Source: Collybiopsis luxurians FD-317 M1
Taxonomy: Eukaryota > Basidiomycota > Agaricomycetes > Agaricales > Omphalotaceae
Reading direction: 5' to 3'
Length of the DNA: 64,000 nucleotides
NCBI GenBank assembly: GCA_000827265.1
Contig: KN834760.1
Coordinates: 581,390 to 645,389 of the forward strand
How positions within the stretch are numbered: position 1 is the first letter of the stretch; each line of letters begins with the position of its first letter. The notes below the pieces were generated by a model. That model did no database searches. It saw nothing but the letters and a program-made list of their open reading frames with translations, and was not told the origin of the DNA. Below are positions 47,265 to 58,684 of this stretch, in pieces. The position numbers and the translations under genes are program-made.

Positions 47265-48310
47265 GATTCTGTTCCATCGCAAGGACCATCGACGCGAAGA
47301 GAGGCTGAAAGTGACTCTGCCCGTCATACTGACGGAGTACGGTGATGCCCACATCCCAGATCCGTTCTTTTCTTCCTGGAAAACACCGGCACACGCTGTA
47401 TCAGTCGTGAAATACACGGCCCCATGATGAGAGGAGCGAATAGAGGAGGTGGGGTAAAAAAAGCAGGGGGAAGCAGGGGTGAGGAGGTAATGCGTCGGGC
47501 GCCGAGAAACCTTGAACAATCCCATCAACTCGTTACTCCAAATGCCGAGATCTCAGATGGATATGGATATGAGTGTTATTTCGTCATGGTACTTGTCTAT
47601 CGCAAGGACCATTGACGGAAACACAGCTAGGGGAAAGTGACCTTGCCATCAGAGTACGATGATGCCCCATCCCAAACCTGTTCTTTTCTTCCTGGAAAAC
47701 ACAGGTAGCGCCGATACACACCGGCACGCGCAGTATCAATAGCCAACAGTCAAATGCATGACCCATGATGGGAGGAGCGAAGAGGGTAGAGAAGGGGTAG
47801 CGGAGGGAAGGTAGTGTGTCGGAGTCAGACCAACGGAGCGTGATGCCCCATCCCAAACCTGTTCTTTCTTCCCGGAAAACACAGGCACCGGCACGCGCAG
47901 TGTCAATAGTCAACAGTCAAATGCAGGACCAATGATGAGAGGAGCGAAGAGGAGAGAGAGGGGGACATGGGAGGCAGGGGGAAGGGGAGGTAGTGCGTCG
48001 GGGTTAGACCAACCAACAAAGTGACGCCCCATGCCAGATCCATTCTTTTCTTCTTAGAAAACACGGGCAGCGCCGTTACACACCGGCACGCGCGGTGTCA
48101 ATAGCCAACAATCAAATGCAGGCCCATGATGAGAGGAAGGGAGAAAGAGGGGGTTGGGGGGGAGGTGGGGTGTAAGGGAAGCGAGGGGATGCGGAGGGAA
48201 GCAGGGGGAAGCAGGGGATGGTGGAAGGGAGGTAGTACGTCGGGCGCTGAACACGCATCAACTCGTTATTCCAAACGCCGAGTTTCATGTAGATACGAGT
48301 GCTGTTATTG
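47265..48310 (+). repeat. Composite tandem repeat array, 181-bp period
   Basis: A unit beginning GATGCCCCATCCCA recurs at 47,343, 47,661, 47,842 and 48,023; the last three are spaced exactly 181 bp. Each unit continues through TTCTTTTCTTCCTGGAAAAC, CACCGGCACGCG, CAATAG(T/C)CAACA and ATGATGAGAGGAGCGAAGAG to a G-rich stretch and GTCGG. A second module (CGCAAGGACCAT..., 47,278 and 47,600) and a third (CATCAACTCGTTA(C/T)TCCAAA, 47,524 and 48,248) are interleaved. ORFs within it are by-products. Confidence 0.8.
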
Positions 48311-49262
48311 GTGTTGCTGTTACTGTAACATAACAGCTGGACCTCCCTAGTTCATTCAATCAACGCTTGAGCGCTTTTCGGACTCGAGGGGGGGGGTTCG
48401 GTGAATTTAAGGATTTCCGAAACGAAACGACCGCGCGTGCGTGTGTCTGTGTCTGCGCGGAAGAGAGGGAGGTTGATCTGCGTACAACCAAGAGCCATCT
48501 ACAAGCGATCCAAAAGCCCAAAGCCCAAAACGAGACTTGAGTACCGGACCGACCGACGAGACAGACATCCCCCCCCAAAAAAGATCTCCGAGCCGTACCG
48601 TAACGGAGAAGGAATGAAGGAAATACACTTCCTCCTCTTCTTCCTCCTCCGTCTATCTAATCGGACAGATAATTATTGCACCCTGTTACTGTAAGCTAAA
48701 AAAACGAAAAACTCAGTACAACGTTTCAAAACAATCCCAACGAAATTAGAGAAACCCCTCAGAGGAGGAAGAAATCCTTGCAAGTGCAAGTAAAATAACT
48801 CACCTTGAGTACGGTACGGAGTCTTTCCCTCGCAAGTTTTTCCTCGGTACTCCATATTCCACATGTTCTCCTTGGTACTCTGTATGTCTGTATGTTCCCC
48901 CAGCCCCAGCCCCAGCACCCTAACGTTGTCCACAACCGGAACCTAAAAGGATTCTTCCCTACCATCCTACCATCTACGATCCCACCAACCTACCAACCTA
49001 CCAGCCTACTCCCGCTCAACTCGACGACTCGACGACCCGACGACTCATAGAACGTATCGAGGTGAGGTGAGGCGCGCCGGGGAGGGTTGGGGGAGATCCG
49101 AGTGAGGAGTTAAACCTAAAAGGGAGAGGAGGAGGGGGGAGCGTACGCTTGAGTGCGGCGAGGAGAGGCGCGGAACGTATAGGAAAAAGAGGGAGGGGAA
49201 AGAGTAGAGTGGTGGGAGACGAATCCGAAATCCGAATCCAATTCCAGATCACTCCTCACTCC
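48311..49262. other. Intergenic sequence
   Basis: Homopolymer G and C runs (about 48,389 and 48,571) and repeated YCTACCAACC-type words near 48,960-49,010. No coding region is supportable. Confidence 0.3.
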
Positions 49263-50765
49263 TCACTCCGCAGTAATCACCAACACCCCCCTTTCCTCAA
49301 GCACCCTCAACCTCCTTCCCAACTCGACCGACATCCTCGTGGACCACATCCTCCCCAGATGTAAAGTCCGTAAAACTCTTCCAGTTCCCGTGCCATCGAG
49401 AAGATGGCCTGTGCGAGTACCCAGACCTAGACCCGATTTCGCACCCTCAACCCCAACTCCAACTCCAAAGCTCGGACTCGGACACGCACACCTCGACTCA
49501 ACCATCCTCACCAAGGCCTCCATCTTTTCCTCCAGATCCAAATCCACAGCTCCAGCCATCCCCGCCTCCCTCCTCCTCCCAGGAAACCGAATACCGAATT
49601 CTTTGAGACGGGGGAGGAGGAGTCCTGGGTGGGTGTAGGATGGTCCGTGTCCGTGTCCCGGTACCGATCCCATGGACGCAGTAGACGCAGACGCGACTTG
49701 AGAGTCGTGGTTGTACCCGCCCTGGTGGCCATCCTCACCCTCCACCCCCACCCAAATCAACGCCCTAACAAGCCACCTCTCCAACTGCAAAAAGTTCCAC
49801 CCCCTATGATCGACATCGCACAAGTCGAGTTTAATAAGGGTCGGAGAGACGAGCTGAAGGAGGTCCATAAGGTGTTTGGACGTATACGATATCCCATGAA
49901 GTGTCAGTCTTGTCAATGACGCCATCTCGGACCTAAGAACCAACTTTGCAAGATCAGGAACGATCCCATGGCTAAAGGAAAACTCCTCTGAGCCGCTTTG
50001 AATGGAGAGGTGTTGGAGGGCGGGATACGCGCAATGGGTGATATCTGGACCGAGGGTTTCGCATCTCCGCGCGCAGAGGATGGTCAAGGAGGAGAGGGAG
50101 GGGGAGGTGTAGGGGACTGGGTCTCGGAAGGTGTAGTCGTTTGTGCAGTGGAGGAAGGTCGCGGAGGTGAGGGCGGGGGAGAGGCGGAGGGCGGTGTGCA
50201 TTTCGTCTATGGAGAGGTGGTGGAGGGTTAGGTGGTGGAGGTGGGACCAGGGGAGGAGGAATTGGGAGAGGGTGTGGAAGGACAAGTCGAGGGAGAGGGT
50301 GTGTAAGCGGGGGGCGTTGGACCATGTTGGGATTTTTTTGGTGTGGGGATAGGGTGGGGAACCTCGGGAGAGGCTGAGGGATTCGAGAGATGAGAGGGGT
50401 AGTGGTTCCTGCGTGGGCGTTGAGAAGAAATGGACGGACCGCCAACGATGAGCGTGGAGTAGTAGTGTTGTGAAGATGCGCTCTCCGTCATCAACATCAA
50501 TATATAAATCCAATGGAGCATTTCCCGAACGGTCTAGGTATAGTCGAATCAGAGAATTAACCGCAACCGACTGAGGATCTTCATGTGCTAATACGAATAT
50601 GGAAGACCAAAGGGGATGTAAAGCGAGAGAGACGCTTCTCCATCTAGCGCAGACATGAGAGAGGACGAGTTCAGCTGCAGAAAACCGACCTGGGGTGCGA
50701 TGGACGACGATGAGAAATAGATTACACAGGATTTCATTGGGTAGATTATGGATTAGGGTGTACAT
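49263..50765 (-). CDS. F-box protein, single exon, 500 aa
   Basis: The ATG at 50,765 (MYTLIHNLP) is preferred over an upstream TTG. Residues about 4-50 form an F-box: LPNEILCNLFLIVVHRTPGR, then LVLSHVCARWRSVSLALHPLW. The F-box would bind Skp1 in an SCF ubiquitin ligase; substrates are unknown. The rest (about 100-500) is leucine-rich with irregular repeats (SLSSLTILCARRCETLG, LAKLVLRSEMASLTRLTL), typical of the expanded agaricomycete F-box family. The region 370-450 is Gly/Asp-rich and less conserved-looking. The frame is intact. It is divergently arranged with the 636-aa gene, start codons 230 bp apart. Confidence 0.88.
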   Translation of the reverse strand: MYTLIHNLPNEILCNLFLIVVHRTPGRFSAAELVLSHVCARWRSVSLALHPLWSSIFVLAHEDPQSVAVNSLIRLYLDRSGNAPLDLYIDVDDGERIFTTLLLHAHRWRSVHFFSTPTQEPLPLSSLESLSLSRGSPPYPHTKKIPTWSNAPRLHTLSLDLSFHTLSQFLLPWSHLHHLTLHHLSIDEMHTALRLSPALTSATFLHCTNDYTFRDPVPYTSPSLSSLTILCARRCETLGPDITHCAYPALQHLSIQSGSEEFSFSHGIVPDLAKLVLRSEMASLTRLTLHGISYTSKHLMDLLQLVSPTLIKLDLCDVDHRGWNFLQLERWLVRALIWVGVEGEDGHQGGYNHDSQVASASTASMGSVPGHGHGPSYTHPGLLLPRLKEFGIRFPGRRREAGMAGAVDLDLEEKMEALVRMVESRCACPSPSFGVGVGVEGAKSGLGLGTRTGHLLDGTGTGRVLRTLHLGRMWSTRMSVELGRRLRVLEERGVLVITAE

Positions 50766-50995
50766 GGGTTTGCGGGTCAAAAAGGCGCTGCTGCCGAGAT
50801 GGCCGAAAAAAGTAACATAAATGTGTTAACAGAGTTTACCTGCTTCGGTAGGCTTCTTCTATGTATAGCACCGATGAATTCAACCGAAGCATCAACCGAT
50901 TTCTTGTATAATAGATGGCGAATGTCAACTAAACTCTACTTGAGTATATCTTTCCCCCCCTTCCCCCCATCACATCCTCGACGTCCCTCTTCACC
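50766..50995. promoter_or_regulatory. Shared divergent promoter
   Basis: The 230 bp between the two start codons must hold both 5' regions. A CT-rich tract (TTTCCCCCCTTCCCCCC) precedes the rightward start, which has a good context (TTCACCATGG). TTGTATAATAG near 50,904 is a TATA-like candidate. Confidence 0.45.
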
Positions 50996-53900
50996 ATGGC
51001 CCCGCCATCTCAGGAAGCCATGTCCATGATCAATCGAGCCGCATCCGTTCTCATCGACCAAGTCGCTCAGAGGGATAAACTCTTACTCACTGATGATATC
51101 AGTTTACGCTCCTGGACAAAAGCTTTCGCTCTCGCCGTCGTAGGTCTTACCTCCATTCCACTATACCATCCACTCACCCACCCCTAGGCAAAATACCGCG
51201 GCGTCGTGCGCGTCCTAACCAAAGACCGACTCAACGACATCGTCTTCACCGACCCCCCCGAAGTCAAACAGGCCCTCGTCTCAGCCGATACTTTCCTCCT
51301 CAAACACACCCACTGGACCTGGGACGAAGACTGGCTCGACACACGCTGGAAATCCGCCGCAGCCGAACGTAAAAAGATCTGGGAAGCAGAGGAACGCCGT
51401 CTGCGTAGACTCCGCGAGGAAAAAGAAGAACGCGAGTGTATCTCCCGCGCCCTCGCCCTCCTCGACACCGAGGTCCTCGTGAGTGACTACCCCACAGAAG
51501 AAGAATGGGAAGCCCTCCGTAGAGAAACCGGCGCCGATGCTTCTGCTGATCTCACCAACAACAACACCAACAACCCACCCCATACCCATACCCAACCCCA
51601 AACCCAACCCCAATTCCCCGAACCTCTCGCCATAAACCTCTTCGATCCCATATTCGATCCCACCGAAATGGGCATCACCAACAGCCCCATAACCAAATGC
51701 TCCCCCCTCTCCTACCTCAGCGACAGCAGCCCCGAGACCTGCGTAGACCCACGATCTCCTCGTCCATCAGCTTCCTCCATCCTACACAGTCCTAAAATAA
51801 TTGATCCCCCATCTTTCGGGAATGATCGATTCCCCACACATCCACACGGAGCAGTACCTTTAGCATCGGACCAAGCTATTCATATGGAATCTGATCCCGA
51901 ATTCGGATACGGAAACGGACACGAACCCGTAAACAGCGCGTCTACGCCGTTGATCACAACTACCACTACTACTAGCACCGGTACCGGAACCGGCCATACT
52001 CCAAATACCGATAGGAATTCCCCGTCCGCAGGTATAGGTCCCAACTCAAAGGCCCAAGCACAAACACAACCCACGAAACCTAGTTCAAAACCGGCTACTC
52101 AACCCTCTTCCGACGTATCATCAGGACGTGGACCCACTGGCGGATCTACCCGGACTTCACGCGCTTTATCTTCTCGCGCGAGCGTAGCGCCGACAACCAC
52201 GCCCGTACCCCCAACAGCGTCAACAACCGCCACGTCAGCACCCCCTACTGGTCCTACACCCCCTACTGCTAAAACAGGAACAGGAACAGGCGCGGGCCGA
52301 AATGGCGGCACGGGTATAAGCGGTAACAACAATCACCATATGCATCACTCAACTGCGAAGCCCTCTCAGCAGCCGCCCCCGAGACGTACCCAGGGGATAT
52401 TGACAGTGGCCACGTCGACACCAGCTATTACGTTGAACTCGAATTTGAATTCGAATTTGAAGGTGTGTTTTTTTACCATTTACGGGATTTTTACAAGGTT
52501 TTGCATTCCATCACATATCACATTCCATTCCATCACAATCACACCGATCCCTTCCCCCCTTCCCCCCCGGTTCCTCTTGACGCCTTGACTCTGAGGCGCT
52601 CGGGGTGTTTTTGGGTTCACGTTATCACGTTCATCGATACTCGGTCCCTTTTCATTTTCTTTTTTTGGCTCAAATCTTAATGTCCAACGTTCGATGCCAA
52701 TGTTCTATTCTAATGTTAACCATCTGTTCTGTTCTGTTCTATTCTAATGTTAACCATCTGTTCTGTTCTGTTCTATTAACAGCTCGATTCGGTACAGATC
52801 TCGTCCCCCAGTCGACGTCGGAAGGCTCCGGATACGGTTACCGATTATGGTTCCAGTACTGGTACCGGGAATGGCAATGGAAACGGCAATGGTACTGGGA
52901 ATGGGATTAACGGTACTGGAAACGGTAATGGTATAAGCGGATTCGACGAAGACGCGATAGGGGACGACGATTACGAGGATATGAGTATGAGTGAGAGTGA
53001 GGAGGCGGGTGGGCAGGAGACCGAGTATGAGAATGAGGAGGATTATTTGAAGAGGGCTGGGGGGGTGCTTATTGGGTCTGGGGTGTTGAATAGTGAGTGT
53101 GGTTTTTTTTTCTGGGTTTGAGCTTTGAGCTTTGAGATGCGTTCTTTCGTTTCGTTTCGTTTTTTTCTGGCCTTTCGTTTGGTCCTCTGCTTCTTCGTTC
53201 TTCGTTTCTTTTCGTTCGTTCCATGCTTTCGTTCGTTCTGTGCTTTCGTTCCTTCATTTGTCCCTTCGCCAACGTTCCACCCCTGGTCGAGTCAAATGAT
53301 TCCATTTGTCGTTTATGCTTTACCCCGTCCCATATTAGCTTTACCTCGCTACCCCCTTCTTACGCTTCTTACGTCCCCACCCTCTTACACTCCTGACATC
53401 CCCGCCTTACACTCTTGACATCCCCACCTTACACTCCTGACATCCCCACTTCTTACGCTCCTGACGTCCCCACTTCTTACACTTCTTGCTTCTGACGTCC
53501 CCACGTACTCGTCGGGGGGACATATCGGCTTCTGCTTGCATACCGCATGTCCAATGTTCAATATCCAACGTCCAACGGTCCAACGTCCGACGTTCGATAT
53601 CTCAGGTAGACCAGACGGACGTGTCCAAGTGGCCCAGACCAGGCCACATGTCCTACGTCTATGTCTACGTTTTTACGTTTTACGTCGTTATCGATTCGTC
53701 TTGAGATCGATCCGATTCTTTTCTTTTCTTTTCTACCACATTCCTTCAACTTCGTCGGGTATCTTTTTGGATCTTGGATCTTGGATTTTCGATTTTTGAT
53801 TTTCGATCCTCCGAAGAAGGGATATGGTCGTCGGTCGGTCAATCGATCCTTACGATACGATATGATATGATGCGGCGGGATAGACGTCTATATGGCTATA

Positions 53901-54370
53901 CTTTGAGCCGGGCCGAGCTTCGCGTACTCTCGTTTTCGTTTCGCTTGGATTTCTACTATTTCGTTTCGCTTGGATTTTTTTACTATTTCGTTTTTATTTT
54001 ATTTCCCTTTTTTCCTTTCCTTCCTTCTTTCCTCCCTTCCTTTCTTCCATTCATCCCATTCCATCCCACCCCATCCCCAATCCATTCATCCATTCATCCA
54101 TTCATCACTCTTTTCCCCTTCCATTTCCCAACTAACCAACCGAACTAAACTAACTAACCCCAATTTATTCTTATTTTATTTTATCCAGACCCCCCCTGCA
54201 CCCCCTGCGCACGCGCCAAACAAAAATGCTTCCGGTTAAACGCCAAAGCGTGTTGTGCGAGGTGCTATCAGGAACATGCCAAGTGTCCTTTAGACAAGGA
54301 GAAGCCTTCTGCTGGTGCTGCACAGGGTGGGCCAAAGGCGAAGAGACACAAGGCGTCGCATGCTACGTGA
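50996..54370 (+). CDS. 636-aa protein with C-terminal Zn2Cys6-like cluster, four exons
   Basis: The exons are 50,996-51,139, 51,188-52,462, 52,783-53,092 and 54,189-54,370; every junction is GT-AG and in phase. In order: a helical N-terminus (1-100), a charged helix (about 105-140; RKKIWEAEERRLRRLREEKE), a long Thr/Pro/Gln/Asn/Gly-rich disordered middle (150-540), an acidic stretch (about 530-565) and a C-terminal cysteine cluster. The cysteines are C580, C583, C590, C599, C602 and C609, spacing C-x2-C-x6-C-x8-C-x2-C-x6-C, which fits the fungal Zn2Cys6 binuclear cluster; DNA binding and transcriptional control are inferred. The cluster is unusual in being C-terminal. It is separated from the body by a 1,096-bp intron, so automatic annotation may truncate the protein. 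Confidence 0.8.
52700..52782 (+). repeat. Duplicated segment of 34 bp in intron 2
   Basis: CTATTCTAATGTTAACCATC with its following TGTTCTGTTCTGTT occurs twice in a row just before the 3' splice site of intron 2. The polypyrimidine region of the acceptor is therefore made of repeated units. Confidence 0.6.
53093..54188 (+). repeat. Unusually long intron with tandem repeats
   Basis: This is intron 3 of the 636-aa gene. It contains TCGTTTCGTTTCG tracts (53,145-53,240), an imperfect array of about 24 bp with CTCCTGACATCCCCAC (about 53,390-53,510), a CCAACG/TCCAACGTCC cluster (53,550-53,600) and a pyrimidine-rich end before the 3' splice site. ORFs in it are not coding. Confidence 0.65.
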
Positions 54371-57300
54371 TTCGTTGTTGTTTTTGTTTTTGTTTTTGAT
54401 GAGTGGGGAGAAGATGGGATTGGGATTGGGACTTAGAAAGGCGATGTTTGGAGCTAGACGGTGGACGGTAGAGGGTGATTGGAAGGAAATGTTGGAGCTA
54501 AATGGACTGACGTGACGGTGGAGGGTGACTTTTGGAATGGAAGGCGACTTGTGTGTGTGTACGTACGTATATGGGTGTCGGTTCCGAGGAGCGGAGGGAA
54601 GGGATGATTGGGGGAATGAATGCGCAAATGAAGGAACGTCGGAGAGAAATGAAGGGGGGAGATGTTACGAAACGGTCTGGGTCTCCGTCTGGTCAATTGA
54701 AAAAAGGACAGGAAATGGACCTTTTTCTTTCCTAGTGTGTTTTTAGCTCGTTTATGTACTTTCTTGGTCGTTCTGTGCTCGCGCTGTTTTCGTTGGTTTT
54801 GGCTTTGGGGTACGGGTACGGGTGCGGGTGCGGGTGTGGGTGTGTGGTGTGGTGCACTACCTCCGTCTCTGACTCGGGTCGATGGTCCATCTCTGGCTAT
54901 GATGCTTCGCTTGCTTGTTTCTTGTTGTGTAGATTAACGCGCGCGCGCGCGCTCGCGGTATATGTGTACAGTAGCATTTGTATATGTTAAAGACTTGTTT
55001 TGTATGCATATGGTTTACTTTTTTTCTCCGTCCGCCCGTCCGTCCGTTCTTCTTTTCTTTTCTTTGTTTTTCTTTTTTTTCTTTCGTGGTACGGCGACGG
55101 ACGGACGAGTCTGGGTCTGGGTCGCGGATGTACGGATGGAGACGGGCATTGGGGTGTTTTTTTTTCTTCTCCCTTGCCTTCTTATCATCTGAATTGCTTC
55201 TCCTTGCTTCTTCCCGTTTTCCCCTCCCCGCTTCTTCCCATCCGCCGGCAGCTGTTTCCGTTTCGGTATGTTTTTTGTACATGTTTTGTGTGTATGTAAT
55301 GTATGCGTAGACGAGACTTGTATCAATAATAATATCAAAAACGATGCGATGGGGGCCCATATCATGTCGTGCATATCATAGCTAATATCCAAGTGTTATC
55401 CATCATAACTCGTACTTACTCTAGTTACTCATAGGGACATTCATATCTCCATGATTCCATGATGCTAGATCAACGTATCATGGAATGATTCGAATCCATC
55501 ATCCATCATCTTTTCATCAATATGTATAACTTGAATGACGATAACCAAGCGACAACGGACAACACAGGAACAAGAACTTGAAAGAAGTCAAAGTCGAGAC
55601 TCACATTCATTGTCAGAACTCAGACTGTTCTGCTGCGGGCAATATCATTTTTACCTCCTGTGCGATCTTCTGCATATACTTGTACTTGAGATATACTTGT
55701 ACTTGAGAGCGCATACCTGAAACAGAAAGCATCCTTCCGCGAATTGTGAGATCATTGATTCAAACTCATCGGAGGTACGGAGAGGTACCGCTATGTATAG
55801 TAGGTATAATAAAAATGTTATCGTCTTACATACTTATATGAGTACTAGTTTCCGTAAACATATATCTCCGTGTGCGACTGAGTCAACGGTCTGCAACTTG
55901 GATTCCGGAATATCTATTATCAATCGGCTTTACTAAGTAGATGTTAAAGGGGAAGGTACCTGTATAACGGTTGTACGGGGCATGGCGCCCGCCGATCAAC
56001 TACGGCGTACATACTTTACTCTTCTTTATTCCCCTCCTTTCTCCGCATGGACGTGTACGGACGTGTATGTGGATGCGCGCCGATAAATAGTGTACAGGTT
56101 CATACGTCCTATGTCTCCATGAATGTACGTACTTGGCATATCGAATCGACATCAGGTGAGCATATGAGAAATATCAGGGCTTGGAACTTGGGAGCGGGTT
56201 CCTTTGCACATGCACATGCTCCCCGACAACTTTTCTAACTAAATCGAGAGTCCAAAAGTCCACCGTGACCCAGAGAAGCACCTCCGAAGGTTCCAAATAC
56301 TGTACCTACCAGAGCACCAAATGGAATCGAAGGACGTTCTTCTGATAACCCTATAAATATAAACCAGTACACACACGCACACACGCACACACGCACATGC
56401 GTATATGCTCAGTTCCCGTTCTTTCTTGTTTTTCTCGTCGCTCGCAATGAGTACATGGAACCAGCTATGTATGTACTGATCAATACGATGTATACCATAG
56501 GGTTTTAAACCTACCTAATTTACCTACCTAACTCCCACCGAGATTCAGATTTAGATTACGATTCCGCAACATTTCGGAATCATCAGGCTTGTCCGTTTGG
56601 GTCGCCGTCCGGACACATGATTCGCAGTATGGATATAGCGTATATATCATTCACTGAATCCATCGGAGACGGGGCGACTTGGTCAAGTATCCACTAGGCC
56701 ACCACTTGGGTAGATCAAGATATCACGATTCGAGGCGATGAAATATTCATCAGAAAGGTGATGCGATGCTTGGGGCCCAACTACGTACTACTGCACATAA
56801 ATGACCACATTTCGAGGTACGAGGAAAGACGAAAAGGAAACGAAAAGGTAAGGGCTTTTTTTCCTTGTCACTATAATTGTATGGTGTCGTTCTTGGAAGT
56901 TTTCTGGTCTTCGATTTTTCATGATGGAATGTTGAATACGATGCATGCAAGTCGAGGGGTCCATCCTGTATATGTGATGAGGGTCGGTGTGAGGAGCTCG
57001 GAGAGTAGATGAAAAAGAACCTCTCTTTTGTTCTGTCGTAATCGCCAGAAGGTGTATATGAAAGCCAAAGAGCGGCCTTCTATTTTTTATGATGATATGA
57101 AAGATTTATGATATGACTTGCGTTGTGTGTCTATCCTGTGCATTATTTAGAGGGGTTGGGCGGTGAAATAAAAATTTGCCGGATGCGAGGCAGTGGTACA
57201 TGTACTACGTAGTGCCCCAACTTTTTTGGCACCGTCAGCAGACAAACAGTGAAGAAAAGAGAAATGTTCTGATCATTTGAATAGTAGAAGTTGGAACTTC

Positions 57301-57720
57301 TTGCTCGCATTGAAGGTGGAATAGTAGGGCGGGTGAAGGCCGCCGCAGCCCCCATTTCCTCCCATCCTCTCCATCGAGAAACCATCATTAACAGCTGCCG
57401 CTGGGCGCTGTAAAGAGCACGGTGAGAAATAAGCTACAGCTGCTTCGTAGCCACCTGATCGGGATCCGAGCCAGCAAGATAATTGCTTTTAAAGTTATGT
57501 CGTATGCTGGAAATGATGATGGGGGTATGGACGTAGCCATGACTCGTAGACAGTATAGCTTCGGTATCGCGAATGATCATAATGCTCAGCCGGTTGCTTG
57601 TCGGAACCTTAATATCAGAATGATCCTCAAGCTCAAACACTCAAAGGTAATGATGATGGTGAACCCCAACCAGCTCCCAGTGGTATCAGAATGGCAGATG
57701 AAGGGCCGACATTACAGAGT
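54371..57720. other. Intergenic sequence with microsatellites
   Basis: A (CG)n run lies at 54,938-54,952, a CACACG/ACACAC microsatellite at about 56,370-56,396, and pyrimidine-rich stretches at 55,015-55,090. ORFs here lack protein-like features. CpG content is normal. Confidence 0.35.
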
Positions 57721-58684
57721 TTGAAGGGAGAATTGCTTGGATTCCCATCTACTGCACTTGCTCTCATACATCACTGAATAATCACAAGTCCATGATTTTC
57801 ATGTGCCCCTGTTTTCGGCCCCAGCTGACTCAACACCTTAAGTATCCAGTGAAACATCTGCCAGTTATTTGCAAGATCCTCTACTCATTTCTGCAAACTT
57901 GTAGGCAATGATGTGAGCATCTCAAAGCTCAAGCATTGAATTACTGTGTACTTCCAACTTTGGTAATTATCATCCTGATTGGAATTACTGTCCCATTTTA
58001 AGCACTTCATATGTCCTGTGTCCATAGGGCATCTTATGAAATGAAATGTCCCACCTTGTCCGGTGTCCAATCAAGCTCTTACAAATTTCTTCCCAGGTGC
58101 CTGTGGGCACTTAGCCTTTTATAGTAGTCAAATTTCATAAATTCCTTGATGTCCCGGCATCCAACAGGTGCTTACGAAAAATAAATTTCATATGATTTGT
58201 CCCACTGTCCCACCCCTTACGAAGTGCTCAAAATGCCACGGTACTGTCCCATTTCATTCAATTTGGCAGTCACAGGTCACAGGGCCTTGAAATGTTGAAA
58301 TTTTTTGACCTATCAAAATAAAAAAAAGGAGAAATCACCCTCAAATTGCAGCTTTGACAGCCTTAAGTGCTGAAACTGCCAGTCATGGCACAATTCACAA
58401 GACATGGAAATGGGACAGTATACAGTTCAGTCTGTACTAGTATAGTGAGAAAGTACAGATAGCAGCATGTTAACACCTGAATACTAGTACTTCTCTGATT
58501 ATGTGTATTAGTATTGCAGCTACAGAACTCCAATGCATTGGGACCAATTTGCACCATATGCACAGTTTTGAAATGATAATTTGTTGTACCCAATATGAGA
58601 AATTATGCATTTGGTTCTAGGGGTCCGAAGTGATTGCAGAAGGGGGGAGGAATCCAAACAAGAGGAAAAGAAATATGGGAAAGT
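57721..58684. other. Intergenic sequence at the start of a CpG-poor compartment
   Basis: CpG becomes rare from about 58,300 rightward. Words of the type TGTCCCAC recur at 58,050-58,250. No coding region is supportable; this is the 3' flank of the NACHT gene. Confidence 0.35.

Noticed and set aside
49972..50445. 157-codon minus-strand ORF rich in Pro, His and Arg
   Set aside because: Shadow frame of the F-box gene.
53100..54190. Several + strand ORFs of 70-124 codons
   Set aside because: They lie in the long intron, overlap each other and consist of Phe/Ser/Pro-rich translations of pyrimidine tracts.
54938..54952. (CG)n tract as a Z-DNA regulatory element
   Set aside because: Short microsatellite in an intergenic region with no other supporting signal.
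55440..55500. tRNA gene suggested by a GATTCGAATCC B-box-like word
   Set aside because: No A-box at the right distance and no cloverleaf.
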